Shown here: positions 7,106 to 16,186 of the stretch, piece after piece
How the letters are laid out: each line of letters begins with the position of its first letter
Numbering within the stretch: position 1 is the first letter of the stretch
From: Roseiarcus sp963726105
GTDB taxonomy: Bacteria > Pseudomonadota > Alphaproteobacteria > Rhizobiales > Beijerinckiaceae
Direction: 5' to 3'
Assembly: GCA_963726105.1 (NCBI GenBank)
Contig: CAVSBJ010000024.1
Span: 372,001 to 436,000 of the forward strand
Length of the DNA: 64,000 bases
Position numbers and translations under genes: made by a program
Notes under the pieces: model-generated
What the model was told of the DNA's origin: nothing
Database searches by the model: none
Seen by the model: only the letters and a program-made list of their open reading frames with translations

Positions 7106-10100
7106 TCAACGAAAATTCCGTCCCGCGGGCATGGCCTCAGTCACATCCACTGTCTCGATTGGCGGACTTGGCGGCTTGGCGCGCGGATCGTCAAGACGCG
7201 GCGGCCCAGCGAAGCGATTGCCCTGGCGTTTTTGCGCCATCGTCATTTGCGGCCGGCGAACCTCGTCGGCGTGAGCGAGAGCGCTGATTGTCTGGCCGGT
7301 CTCCGACAGAAGCCCGAGCATCGACGTCAGGTCATTCATGCGTTCGGCGACGATGTGAATGACCCCTTGCTCGCTTTGCAGCTTGCCGGTCACCGCGACA
7401 AAGCGCGCGCCAAGCACGATCGCGCGCAGGCGTTCGAAGATCTTCGGCCACACAATGACATTGGCGACGCCCGTCTCGTCCTCCACCGTCATGAAAATGA
7501 CGCCCGAGGCGGTGCCAGGCCGCTGGCGCACTAGCACGAGACCGGCGACGGTGACGCGCTCGCCATTCTTGACTGAACTCAGCGCTTCCGAGCGCAAGAT
7601 TCCACGCGCGGAAAGGCGGGCGCGCATGAACGAGGCGGGATGAGCCTTGAGGGACAAGGACAAGCGCCGATAATCCTCGACCACATGGGCGCCAAGCGGC
7701 ATCGGCGGCAGTTGCGCGTCAGGCTCCGTCTCGCGCTTCGGCCGGCCGGCGAACAGTGGCAAATCGTCGTGGTCGCCGACCCGGTCGAGGCCTCGCACCG
7801 CCCATAACGCCTGGCGTCGATCTAGGCCCAGCGAGCGAAAGGCGTCGGCGTCAGCAAGGCGCTCCAGCACGGTCGAACTCAACCCGCTGCGCAGCCATAA
7901 GTCGCGCACCGAATCATAAGCCTCACCTCGCCGCTCCATGAGTTCGAGCATGTCCTTTTCTTTGACGCCGATGATCTGCCTGAAGCCCAAGCGCACCGCA
8001 TGGGTCGTGCGGATGTGAGGCGCCATCTCGGCGTGGCGAGGATGAATCCCCTCACCCCCGCCCCCCCGGGGAGAAGGAGGCCTTCCTTCTCCTTCTGGGA
8101 GAAGGTGGCGCCCAGAGGGCGTTCGGAAGAACGCCCGTTCTTCCGAATGGGCTATGGCGCCGGATAAGGGTTCAGTCGCGCTGCTCCTCACCCCGACCTT
8201 GTCCCCGCGTAGGGGCGGAGGGGGTGCGCCCTCATTTTCAATCCTTTTCCCCGCCGAAGAGGGCAGCGGCTCCAGCGTGCAATCCCAATCGGACAGGTTC
8301 ACGTCGACTTCGCGCACTTCGACGCCATGCTCGCGTGCATCGCGCACGAGCTGGGCGGGCGCGTAAAAGCCAAGCGGCTGGGCGTTCAGCATTGCTGCGA
8401 CGAACACATCGGGGTAGCGGCATTTCATCCAGCAGGAATCGTAGACGAGGAGCGCGAAGCTCGCCGCATGGCTCTCGGGGAAACCATATTCGCCGAAGCC
8501 CTCGATCTGGTGAAAGCAACGCTCGGCGAACTCACGATCGTAACCTTTGACCGCCATCCCCTCGATCATCTTCACTTGAAAATTCTGGATCGTGCCGGAT
8601 CGACGAAACGTCGCCATCGCGCGACGCAACTGGTCCGCTTCCGAGGGCGTGAAGCCAGCGGCGACGATGGCGATCTTCATCGCCTGCTCCTGGAACAGCG
8701 GCACGCCGAGCGTCTTGCTTAAAACCGCCTCAAGCTCCTTCGACGGGTAGGAGACCTCCTCGAGGCCCTGCCGGCGGCGCAAATAGGGATGCACCATGTC
8801 GCCCTGGATCGGGCCCGGGCGCACGATCGCAACCTCGATGACGAGATCATAGAAGCTCGTCGGCTTGAGCCGCGGCAGCATCGACATTTGCGCGCGGCTT
8901 TCGATCTGGAACACGCCGATCGTATCCGCGCGCTGGATCATCGCGTAGACGCACAATTCCTCGGAGGGAATGGCGCCTAGGGTCAGCCGCTCGCCGTAAT
9001 GTTTGTCGAGAAGTCTGAAGCCCTTGCTCAGCGCCGTCAGCATGCCGAGCGCCAGCACGTCGACCTTGAGAAGTCCGAGCGCGTCGAGATCGTCCTTGTC
9101 CCATTCGACCATCGTGCGCTCTTTCATCGCCGTGTTCATGACCGGCGTGACTTCGTCGAGCCGGTTGCGGGTGATGACGAAGCCGCCGCTGTGCTGGGTC
9201 AAATGACGCGGAAAACCGATCAGCGCCTTCGCCATCTCAAGCGTGAGCTTGAGTGTCGGATCGGTGGGATTGAGTCCGACCGCGCGCACCCGATCCTCGC
9301 CGATCGGCGCTGTCTCCTGGCCCCAGGCGGTCCCGTTGAGAGCGGCGATGACGTCGTCCGAGAGGCTGAAGGCCTTGGCTGTTTCGCGGATCGCCGAGCG
9401 CGTGCGATAGGTGATCACTGCGGCGGCAAGGCTAGCGCGTTCGCGTCCATAATGATCATAGATATATTGGATCACCTCTTCGCGCCGCTCGTGCTCAAAG
9501 TCGACGTCGATGTCCGGGGGCTCGTTGCGTTCGGGCGAGATGAAGCGCTCGAACAGAAGATCGAAGTTCGCCGGATCAACCTCAGTGATCCGAAGGCAAT
9601 AGCAGACCGCGGAATTGGCTGCCGAGCCGCGGCCCTGACAGAGGATTCCCTCCGAGCGCGCGAAGCGCACGATGTCGTGTACGGTGAGGAAGTAGGGCGC
9701 GTAATTGAGCGAGGCGATCAGCGCGAGCTCGTATTTGAGCGCTTGGCGCGTGCGCTCCGGAACGCCGTCCGGATAGCGCTTTTCCGCGCCCTCCCAGGCG
9801 AATGCTTCGAGCGCCTCCTGGGGCGTTGCGTGACCCTCGCGCAGCTCCTCTGGATAGCAATGCTTGAGTTCGTCAAGGTTGAAAGCGAGACCGTCAAGGA
9901 AGCGGATGGTCTCGGCTATGGCCTCGGGCGCTTCGGCGAACAACCGCGCCATTTCGCGTGGAGCTTTGAGATGGCGCTCGGCGTTGGCTTGCGTGAGGAG
10001 CCCCGCAGCTTCAAGCGTGGTTTTCTCGCGGATACAGGCGAGGACATCGGCGAGTGTGCGCCGCTCGGGCGTATGCATCAGCACGTCGTTGGTCGCAATC

Positions 10101-10720
10101 AACGGCGCGCCGGCAGAGCGTGCGAGCGCAACGCGCCGCGCTAGGCCGCCACGCATGTCCTCGCCATAAGTTAGGCTCGCGCCGATCCATAGACGCTTGC
10201 CGAAGACCTCGCGCAGGCGGGAGAGAGCAGAGCCCTCATCCATCTCCCGGTAGTCGAGCTTCTCCTTGTCCTTTGGTGAGAGAGAGGCGTTCTTGTCATC
10301 GCCTTTTGGAGAGGGAGGCAGCGCAACGATCTGAAGGCCTTCGCCACCTCTCAAAAGGTCATCGAGGATGAGCCAGCACTCGCCTTTGGGCGCACGCAAG
10401 TTACCCTCAGTCAGAATCCGGCAGAGCCGGCCATAAGCCGCGCGGTCCTTCGGATAGACGAGGGCGTCTGGGGAGCCGTCAACGAAAACGAGACGCGCGC
10501 CCGGAACGACCCGCGTGGCCGCCATCGCCTCGACGTTGTCCCGCGCGAACGTGTGCGCGCGCACAACGCCGGCAAGCGAGTTGCGGTCGGCAATCCCGAT
10601 GCCGCCGAGGCCGAGCTCGGCGGCGCGCGCGACGACCTCCTCGGGATGCGAGGCTCCACGCAGAAACGAGAAATTCGTCATCGCCGCCAATTCGGCGAAC
10701 CGCGGCTCAAGCCGGATCAA
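7106..10720 (-). CDS. dnaE2: Error-prone DNA polymerase DnaE2 (ImuC)
   Basis: About 1204 residues. It has an N-terminal PHP domain (FSFLRGASHPEEVV), the C-family polymerase core with catalytic PDIDVDF near residue 405, helix-hairpin-helix motifs and a C-terminal OB-fold (GVIFMTVEDETGVANVIVW). It is the alpha-type subunit used for SOS mutagenesis with ImuA and ImuB, which are not adjacent here. An SOS box at 10758-10772 covers an upstream in-frame ATG at 10774, so I place the start downstream, at TTG 10720. About 85 residues between the DCTLEPL and AVRLGFRQI motifs (8009-8265) are a proline/glycine/arginine-rich insertion from a dispersed repeat that keeps the frame open. The family norm is about 1080-1150 residues. 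Confidence 0.93.
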   Translation of the reverse strand: MIRLEPRFAELAAMTNFSFLRGASHPEEVVARAAELGLGGIGIADRNSLAGVVRAHTFARDNVEAMAATRVVPGARLVFVDGSPDALVYPKDRAAYGRLCRILTEGNLRAPKGECWLILDDLLRGGEGLQIVALPPSPKGDDKNASLSPKDKEKLDYREMDEGSALSRLREVFGKRLWIGASLTYGEDMRGGLARRVALARSAGAPLIATNDVLMHTPERRTLADVLACIREKTTLEAAGLLTQANAERHLKAPREMARLFAEAPEAIAETIRFLDGLAFNLDELKHCYPEELREGHATPQEALEAFAWEGAEKRYPDGVPERTRQALKYELALIASLNYAPYFLTVHDIVRFARSEGILCQGRGSAANSAVCYCLRITEVDPANFDLLFERFISPERNEPPDIDVDFEHERREEVIQYIYDHYGRERASLAAAVITYRTRSAIRETAKAFSLSDDVIAALNGTAWGQETAPIGEDRVRAVGLNPTDPTLKLTLEMAKALIGFPRHLTQHSGGFVITRNRLDEVTPVMNTAMKERTMVEWDKDDLDALGLLKVDVLALGMLTALSKGFRLLDKHYGERLTLGAIPSEELCVYAMIQRADTIGVFQIESRAQMSMLPRLKPTSFYDLVIEVAIVRPGPIQGDMVHPYLRRRQGLEEVSYPSKELEAVLSKTLGVPLFQEQAMKIAIVAAGFTPSEADQLRRAMATFRRSGTIQNFQVKMIEGMAVKGYDREFAERCFHQIEGFGEYGFPESHAASFALLVYDSCWMKCRYPDVFVAAMLNAQPLGFYAPAQLVRDAREHGVEVREVDVNLSDWDCTLEPLPSSAGKRIENEGAPPPPLRGDKVGVRSSATEPLSGAIAHSEERAFFRTPSGRHLLPEGEGRPPSPRGGGGEGIHPRHAEMAPHIRTTHAVRLGFRQIIGVKEKDMLELMERRGEAYDSVRDLWLRSGLSSTVLERLADADAFRSLGLDRRQALWAVRGLDRVGDHDDLPLFAGRPKRETEPDAQLPPMPLGAHVVEDYRRLSLSLKAHPASFMRARLSARGILRSEALSSVKNGERVTVAGLVLVRQRPGTASGVIFMTVEDETGVANVIVWPKIFERLRAIVLGARFVAVTGKLQSEQGVIHIVAERMNDLTSMLGLLSETGQTISALAHADEVRRPQMTMAQKRQGNRFAGPPRLDDPRAKPPSPPIETVDVTEAMPAGRNFR
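8009..8265. repeat. Repeat-derived in-frame insertion within dnaE2
   Basis: This stretch is flanked by two CTCACCCCGACC/CCCCCGCC-type GC-rich palindromic blocks (8045-8100 and 8185-8235). It contains an 11-bp perfect stem TTCGGAAGAAC (8122-8132), loop GCCC, GTTCTTCCGAA (8137-8147). The core at 8120-8159, read on the minus strand, matches a noncoding repeat at 37786-37815 at about 29 of 32 positions (CGCCATAGCCC.T.CGGAAG.ACGGGCGT). Its length and frame leave the polymerase open. Confidence 0.75.
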
Positions 10721-10757
10721 GGAGGCGCCGCTCCTACGCGCGGGAAAATTAGAGCTA

Positions 10758-10772
10758 GAACAAAGATAGAAC
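10758..10772 (-). promoter_or_regulatory. LexA (SOS) box upstream of dnaE2
   Basis: On the minus strand this reads GTTCTATCTTTGTTC, an exact match to the alphaproteobacterial LexA consensus GTTC-N7-GTTC. It sits 38 bases upstream of the proposed TTG start of dnaE2, as expected for an SOS-induced mutagenesis gene. Confidence 0.85.
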
Positions 10773-10864
10773 AACTATAAGCGAAAACACAAGCGCCAAA
10801 CTTGCCAAGGAATTCCAGCCATTCGTGACGTTCACTCGGCGGTTCGCGCCTCCGCACCATAACC

Positions 10865-11881
10865 TTACGAGAGGCGACCCCGTTCCGAGTCTCCGCTCGC
10901 GCCGTCAGCGAGGCGCGCGATTGCGTCGAAGAACAGGCTGCGGAAGCGTTCAGCGTCGACCGCGACGGCGACTTCGGTATTGGCGAGGCGGCCCCACTGG
11001 CCCCGCCAGTCGACGACCGTGGCGCCGGTGGTCAAGCGCCCTGCGGTCTCGACGTCGACCGCCGCGAGGCGCGTTTCGACCAGCGTCGGATCGAGCGCGA
11101 CCGCAACCGCCAGCGGGTCATGCATGGTGAAGATGCGCTTGCCCAGCAGTTTCTCCATGCGCTCGAAATAGAAGCGCGACGCCTCCTTGAGGAAACGGGT
11201 GAGCTTGGCGCCGTGCGGCTTGCCGGCGATGCGCGAGGCGATCGCAGCGACGTCGCTCTCGTCGATGATCGTCTTGCGCGTGACGTCGAGGCCGACTGCA
11301 ATCACCGGCGCAGCGCCTATGCCGCCGAAGGCGCGAAAGACGATCCGCGCCGCCTCCGCATCGTGCCAGATATTGAATTCCGCCGCGGGCGTGACATTTC
11401 CCGAATCGGAATAGGCGCCGCCCATGATGACGAACCGCTTGATCAGGCGCGGCAGTTCGGGCTCGCGCATGACGGCGATCGCAATGTTTGTCAACGGCCC
11501 CGTCGCGCACAGGATGAGGCGCCCGGAGTGCGATCGCGCCGCTGCGATGATCGAATCCGCGGCGTGCAGCGTGTCCGACGGCTCCTCCGGCTCCGGCAAG
11601 ATCGCATGGCCAAGGCCGGTCTTGCCGTGAATTTCGCTCGCGTCCCTCACGGCAATGGAAATCGCAGTCGCCGCGCCCGGCCAGACCGGGATATCCGCCC
11701 GCCCGGCAAGCGCGAGGACCGCACGCGTGTTGCGTGTTGCGGCCGCAAGGGAAACATTGCCGACGACCGTGGAGACGCCGAGGATTTGCGCTCGGTCGTG
11801 CGCACTGGCGTAGAGCAGCGCAAACGCATCGTCGATGCCAGTATCGACGTCAAGGAGGAGGGGCTCTGCGAACTCGGTCAT
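10865..11881 (-). CDS. Inosine-uridine preferring nucleoside hydrolase
   Basis: 338 residues. The N-terminal LLLDVDTGIDDAFALL provides the calcium-binding DxDxxxDD cluster. ATGPLTNIA, AEFNIWHDAEAA and the catalytic-region FTMHDPLAVA motif complete the IunH/RihA signature. These enzymes split ribonucleosides into base and ribose for salvage. The start at 11881 has a good GGAGA ribosome site. No transporter or kinase partner is adjacent, and substrate preference cannot be read from sequence. Confidence 0.92.
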   Translation of the reverse strand: MTEFAEPLLLDVDTGIDDAFALLYASAHDRAQILGVSTVVGNVSLAAATRNTRAVLALAGRADIPVWPGAATAISIAVRDASEIHGKTGLGHAILPEPEEPSDTLHAADSIIAAARSHSGRLILCATGPLTNIAIAVMREPELPRLIKRFVIMGGAYSDSGNVTPAAEFNIWHDAEAARIVFRAFGGIGAAPVIAVGLDVTRKTIIDESDVAAIASRIAGKPHGAKLTRFLKEASRFYFERMEKLLGKRIFTMHDPLAVAVALDPTLVETRLAAVDVETAGRLTTGATVVDWRGQWGRLANTEVAVAVDAERFRSLFFDAIARLADGASGDSERGRLS

Positions 11882-11968
11882 AAAGGCAATCTCCTCGTGA
11901 ATCTCATGCGCCCCCGCTAATCCAGATCAAATGCGACGCCACATTGTGGTCGTGCGCGGGACCCAAGG

Positions 11969-13363
11969 TCAAACCGCAAAACCCCGACGTTCCTTGCCCA
12001 GCCAGCGCAACAACAGAAGGACGGCGACGACGGCGAGGCCGAGCGCTAGGCCGACCCACACCCCGACCGCGCCGAGCGGAGTGAGGAAACCCAACACCAG
12101 GCCAACCGGCGCGCCGATCGCCCAATAACCGAGAAGGGCGATCAACAAGGGAACGCGCAAGTCGTGGATTCCGCGCAGCATGTTGGCGAGCATCGCCTGG
12201 CTCGCGTCGAAGATCTGGAACAGGGCGGCGATGCCGAGGAGCGTGGTCGCGATCGTGACTGCGGGCTGGTTTTCGGGCGCCGCGACGTCCATGAATGGGG
12301 CGATCAGAAGACGCGGCGCGGCGAGCATCGTGGCCGCGGACAGAAGGGCGAAGACGAGGGTGAGGCCGAAGGCCGACCAGCCCGCGCGCCTCAGCGCGAT
12401 CATGTCGCGCGCGCCATACGCATGTCCGACCCGAACGGTCGCCGCCTGTCCGAGACCGAGTGGGACCATGAAGGCCAGCGAGACTATCTGCAATGCGATC
12501 GTGTGCGCCTCGAGCGCCGCCCTATCGATGAGGCCGACGAGCAGAGTCGATGAGGCGAACACCCCAACCTCGGCGACAATCGTCCCACCGATCGGGAGAC
12601 CGAGTCGCCAGAGAGCCGTCATCTCGCGGGCCGCCGCGCGCCATGGAAGCACAAACAGCCGCAACCGACGCAAGCGCGGATCGATTATCGAGGCGGCGAC
12701 AAGCAGCGAGACCATCAGCGTCTGGGAGAGCGTGGTGGCGAGCCCGGACCCGAAAATCCCGAGCGCCGGCATTCCAAGGCGCCCGAAGATGAGGGCGTAG
12801 TTGGCGAGCGCGTTGAATGCGACCGCCGCCAATCCGGCGATCAGAATTGGACGGGGCCGCTCGAGCGCGAAAAGGGCCGAACGAGCGGCGAGAAATAGCA
12901 AGCTTGGCGCGAGGCTCCATTGGAACCCCAGCATGTAGGTTCCGGCGTCCTCGGCGAGATCAGGCTCTTCGCCGATCAACTTAAGAATGTCCGTGGTCCG
13001 CCAGAGCGCGAGCCAGGTGACGAGCGCGATCAGGAGAGCGGAGAGGAGCGCCTGGTGCGTCGCCCGGCGCAACGCCGCCGCGCCTTCGCCGGCCCCCACC
13101 ATTGAGGCGGCGATCGGGGAAAGCGCCGCGACCACGCCGGCGCCGAACAAGAAGGGTGGAAGATAGAGGTTGAATCCAAGCGCTCCCGCAGCGAGCGCGC
13201 GAGGCGATAGCCAGCCGAGCATCATGATGTCGGTCGCCGTCATCACGTTGATCGCGACATTGGCGAGAACAATCGGCCAGCTCAGCGCAAAGGTCGCTCC
13301 GAGCTCGCGTTGGAGCCAGCCCGTGGCGGCTGTGGATCCTGTCGATCGCGGGGCGGCGAGCAT
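11969..13363 (-). CDS. MATE family efflux transporter (NorM-like)
   Basis: About 464 residues with twelve hydrophobic segments in two MatE repeats: ALSWPIVLANVAINVMTATD in the first, LGLPIGGTIVAEVGVFASST beginning the second, and IALQIVSLAFMVPLGLGQA after it. Proteins of this family exchange cationic drugs or metabolites for sodium or protons across the inner membrane. The ATG at 13363 has a GAGGA ribosome site 8 bases upstream and is preferred to an in-frame ATG at 13456. The substrate is unknown. Confidence 0.92.
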   Translation of the reverse strand: MLAAPRSTGSTAATGWLQRELGATFALSWPIVLANVAINVMTATDIMMLGWLSPRALAAGALGFNLYLPPFLFGAGVVAALSPIAASMVGAGEGAAALRRATHQALLSALLIALVTWLALWRTTDILKLIGEEPDLAEDAGTYMLGFQWSLAPSLLFLAARSALFALERPRPILIAGLAAVAFNALANYALIFGRLGMPALGIFGSGLATTLSQTLMVSLLVAASIIDPRLRRLRLFVLPWRAAAREMTALWRLGLPIGGTIVAEVGVFASSTLLVGLIDRAALEAHTIALQIVSLAFMVPLGLGQAATVRVGHAYGARDMIALRRAGWSAFGLTLVFALLSAATMLAAPRLLIAPFMDVAAPENQPAVTIATTLLGIAALFQIFDASQAMLANMLRGIHDLRVPLLIALLGYWAIGAPVGLVLGFLTPLGAVGVWVGLALGLAVVAVLLLLRWLGKERRGFAV

Positions 13364-13510
13364 CGTCGGCGTCCTCAAAACGGGGGCAGGGTGCATAGCC
13401 GATGCACGACGGGGCGGCAACGCGGGGCAGCAGCGCGGCGCTGAGGTCATTGCCAAGCCGATGAGTTGGACGACCGTAGCCGCCAGAGCGGCGACGCTCG
13501 GCTTTCAAGT

Positions 13511-14308
13511 TCATCCGACCGTATGGGCGATCCAGCTTAAGACGTCAGCGAGGCGTTCGCCCATCGCCAGATGAGGGGCGCCCTCGACGCGCCAAAATTC
13601 TTTCGGCGGATTGGCGAGCGCGAACAGTTTCTCGCCGAAGCGGATGGGCACAACAAGATCCTTGGTCCCGTGCACGATCAGAGTGGGCCCCTTGACCGAG
13701 CCGATCAGCAAGTCGTTGTGGAACGGATCACGAAGCAATGCGCGAACCGGGACGAACCAATAGGCTGCCGCCGCGACGTCGGCGATCGATGAGTAGGGCG
13801 AGTCAAGCACGAGGGCGCCAATCTCGTGGCGCGCGGCCAGCGCGACGGCAACCCCGGATCCAAGCAACTCCCCGAGAGCCACGATGCGCTCAGGCGCAAC
13901 ACCGCTCGCGATCGCCGCCGCATAAGCCGTTTCGCCATCAAGCTTGAGCCCAAGCTCGCTCGGAGAGCCAGTTGAGCTGGCATAGCCGCGATATTCGATC
14001 GCGAGCAGCCCCATACCCGCCTTGGCCATGGCGCGAAAACGTTCGACGCGGAGGTCGAGGCCGCCGGCATTGCCATGAAAATAGAGGATCAGAGGTCGCC
14101 CCGCCGCGGGTGGAAAGCTCCACGCGACCAGACTTTCGCCGTCATCGGTCTTGAGAAGAAGAGTCTGCGCGTTGAGTCCGAGTGTCGTCGGATCGATCTC
14201 AGCGGCGTCGCACCGAAACAGGATTTTCCGTTGGCCGAAGAAAAGTCCGACGAACAACACAACATAAAGCGTGACACAGGCCGCAACGGCGATCAGCACG
14301 GGCGTCAC
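13511..14308 (-). CDS. Membrane-anchored alpha/beta hydrolase-like protein, nucleophile Ser replaced
   Basis: 265 residues. One N-terminal transmembrane helix (about residues 4-26) is followed by an alpha/beta-hydrolase fold of the YfhR/BEM46 group: ILYFHGNAGG, LLAIEYRGYASSTGSP, IVHGTKDLVVP (acid) and GAPHLAMG (histidine). The nucleophile elbow, normally GESLG, reads GELLG: Leu148 is TTG, one transition away from the serine codon TCG. Asp and His are kept. Either this protein is catalytically dead or another residue such as Ser151 is used. Confidence 0.85.
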   Translation of the reverse strand: MTPVLIAVAACVTLYVVLFVGLFFGQRKILFRCDAAEIDPTTLGLNAQTLLLKTDDGESLVAWSFPPAAGRPLILYFHGNAGGLDLRVERFRAMAKAGMGLLAIEYRGYASSTGSPSELGLKLDGETAYAAAIASGVAPERIVALGELLGSGVAVALAARHEIGALVLDSPYSSIADVAAAAYWFVPVRALLRDPFHNDLLIGSVKGPTLIVHGTKDLVVPIRFGEKLFALANPPKEFWRVEGAPHLAMGERLADVLSWIAHTVG

Positions 14309-14322
14309 GCCTGGAAACTGCG

Positions 14323-15723
14323 TTAGTGCTGTAGCGCTTTCACGATGGCGTCGGTCATCTTCTTCGCGTCGCCGAAGAGCATCAGCGTGTTGTCGCGAAA
14401 AAACAGTTCATTCTCCACGCCGGCGTAGCCCGAGCCCATGCCGCGTTTGACGAACAAAACTGTCTTCGCTTTGTCAACGTCGAGGATCGGCATGCCGTAA
14501 ATGGGCGACTTCGGGTCAGTTTTGGCGGCGGGATTGGTGACGTCATTCGCGCCGATGACGTAAGCGACATCGGCTTGCGGGAACTCGCTGTTGATGTCCT
14601 CGAGTTCAAAGACTTCGTCATAGGGAACGCTGGCTTCGGCGAGCAGCACGTTCATGTGGCCCGGCATGCGGCCAGCGACGGGATGGATCGCATATTTGAC
14701 CTCGACGCCGTTCTTCTTGAGCATTTCCCCCATCTCACGCAGCGAATGCTGCGCTTGCGCGACGGCCATGCCGTAGCCCGGAACGACGATCACCTTTGAG
14801 GCGTTCTTCATCATGAAGGCGGCGTCATCGGCCGAGCCCTGCTTAACTGGACGCGTTTCCTTCGCGCCTGCTGCGCTCGCGACCTCGCCTCCCCACCCGC
14901 CGAGGATGACCGATATGAAGGATCGGTTCATCCCCTTGCACATGATGTAGGAGAGGATCGCGCCCGAGGAGCCGACCAGCGCGCCGGTGATGATGAGCGC
15001 CAGATTGCCGAGCGTAAACCCGATACCCGCGGCCGCCCAGCCGGAATAGGAATTGAGCATCGAGATCACGACCGGCATGTCCGCGCCGCCGATCGGGACA
15101 ATGAGCAGGATACCGAGCGCGAACGACACGAGAGCGATGAGCCAGAAGAACGCCGCCGCCTGTGTGGCGTAGAAGAGAGCGATCAGGAGCACGAGCGCGA
15201 CGCCGAGTCCGCCATTGATAAGATGGCGCTGCGGCAAAAGGATAGGCGCGCCGGACATCCGCCCGTCGAGCTTCAGGAAAGCGATGATCGAGCCCGTGAA
15301 CGTCACGGCGCCGATCGCGAGCCCGAGCGACATCTCGATAATGCTCCCGGGGTGGATGGCGCCGCCCTCTTCGATGCCGAACGCCTCGGGCGCATAAAAC
15401 GCTCCGGCGGCGACCAGCACCGCCGCCAAGCCGACCAAGGAATGGAACATCGCCACAAGTTGAGGCATCGCCGTCATCTGGACGGTGCGAGCGCGCCACG
15501 CGCCGATGCCGCCGCCGATCGCGATGCCGAGAATGATGAGCAGCCAGGAGAGCGCACTCGACGGCGGACGAACCGCCAGCGTCGTCAGAACGGCGATCGC
15601 CATGCCGATCATGCCAAAGCGGTTGCCCTGGCGCGAGGTCGCCGGCGAAGAGAGGCCGCGCAGCGCGAGAATGAACAGAATGCCGGAGACGAGATAGAGC
15701 AGGGCCGCGAGATTGGCGTTCAC
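14323..15723 (-). CDS. pntB: NAD(P) transhydrogenase subunit beta
   Basis: 466 residues from GTG 15723; upstream codons in the same frame overlap pntAB and are not used. It has nine or so transmembrane helices (domain II) followed from about residue 290 by the NADP(H)-binding domain III (VIVVPGYGMAVAQAQH, DVTNPAAKTD). It forms the proton channel and NADP site of the inner-membrane transhydrogenase that drives NADPH formation with the proton gradient. It is last in the pntAA-pntAB-pntB operon, 5 bases after pntAB. Confidence 0.96.
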   Translation of the reverse strand: MNANLAALLYLVSGILFILALRGLSSPATSRQGNRFGMIGMAIAVLTTLAVRPPSSALSWLLIILGIAIGGGIGAWRARTVQMTAMPQLVAMFHSLVGLAAVLVAAGAFYAPEAFGIEEGGAIHPGSIIEMSLGLAIGAVTFTGSIIAFLKLDGRMSGAPILLPQRHLINGGLGVALVLLIALFYATQAAAFFWLIALVSFALGILLIVPIGGADMPVVISMLNSYSGWAAAGIGFTLGNLALIITGALVGSSGAILSYIMCKGMNRSFISVILGGWGGEVASAAGAKETRPVKQGSADDAAFMMKNASKVIVVPGYGMAVAQAQHSLREMGEMLKKNGVEVKYAIHPVAGRMPGHMNVLLAEASVPYDEVFELEDINSEFPQADVAYVIGANDVTNPAAKTDPKSPIYGMPILDVDKAKTVLFVKRGMGSGYAGVENELFFRDNTLMLFGDAKKMTDAIVKALQH

Positions 15724-15728
15724 CGGCG

Positions 15729-16151
15729 TCAGCTCCTCTTCTTGTACATCGCCAGCATGCGCTCGGTGACTAGAAAGCCGCCGAAGATGTTTATCGACGA
15801 GAGGATCAGCGCGATAAAGCCGACAAAACGGGCAAATCCCGATCCGTTGTCGATGGCCGCGACCCCCACCGACAAGAGGGCGCCGACAACGATGACTGAC
15901 GAAATGGCGTTGGTCTCGGACATGAGCGGCGTATGCAGCGCCGGCGTCACCGACCACACCACGTAGTAGCCGACAAAGACCGCGAGCGCGAAGATCGCCA
16001 GCCTGAACACGAACGGATCGATTGCGCCGCCGGAGGCGGCGTGCCCAGCCGCTGCAAGCTGGTCGCTATAGGCTTGCGCCGCCTGAGCAGCCTGCCGGGC
16101 CGCCTCAGCGGAGGCCCGGAGTTTTTCAATCGCGGCGTCAAGGTTGTCCAT
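15729..16151 (-). CDS. pntAB: NAD(P) transhydrogenase subunit alpha part 2 (PntAB)
   Basis: 140 residues. A soluble alanine/glutamine-rich coiled N-terminus (about 1-42) is followed by three to four transmembrane helices containing VFVGYYVVWSVTPALHTPLM and FIALILSSINIFGGFLVT, the domain II part that in enterobacteria is fused to PntA. The split alpha chain is usual in alphaproteobacteria. It lies between pntAA (35-base gap) and pntB. Confidence 0.95.
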   Translation of the reverse strand: MDNLDAAIEKLRASAEAARQAAQAAQAYSDQLAAAGHAASGGAIDPFVFRLAIFALAVFVGYYVVWSVTPALHTPLMSETNAISSVIVVGALLSVGVAAIDNGSGFARFVGFIALILSSINIFGGFLVTERMLAMYKKRS

Positions 16152-16186
16152 CAGGTTCTCCGGCGCTCAAAAGGTCCGCAAAAGCG

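Noticed and set aside
7106..10774. imuA-imuB-dnaE2 mutagenesis cassette
   Set aside because: Only dnaE2 is present; the upstream neighbour is a nucleoside hydrolase, and no imuA/imuB lies in the window.
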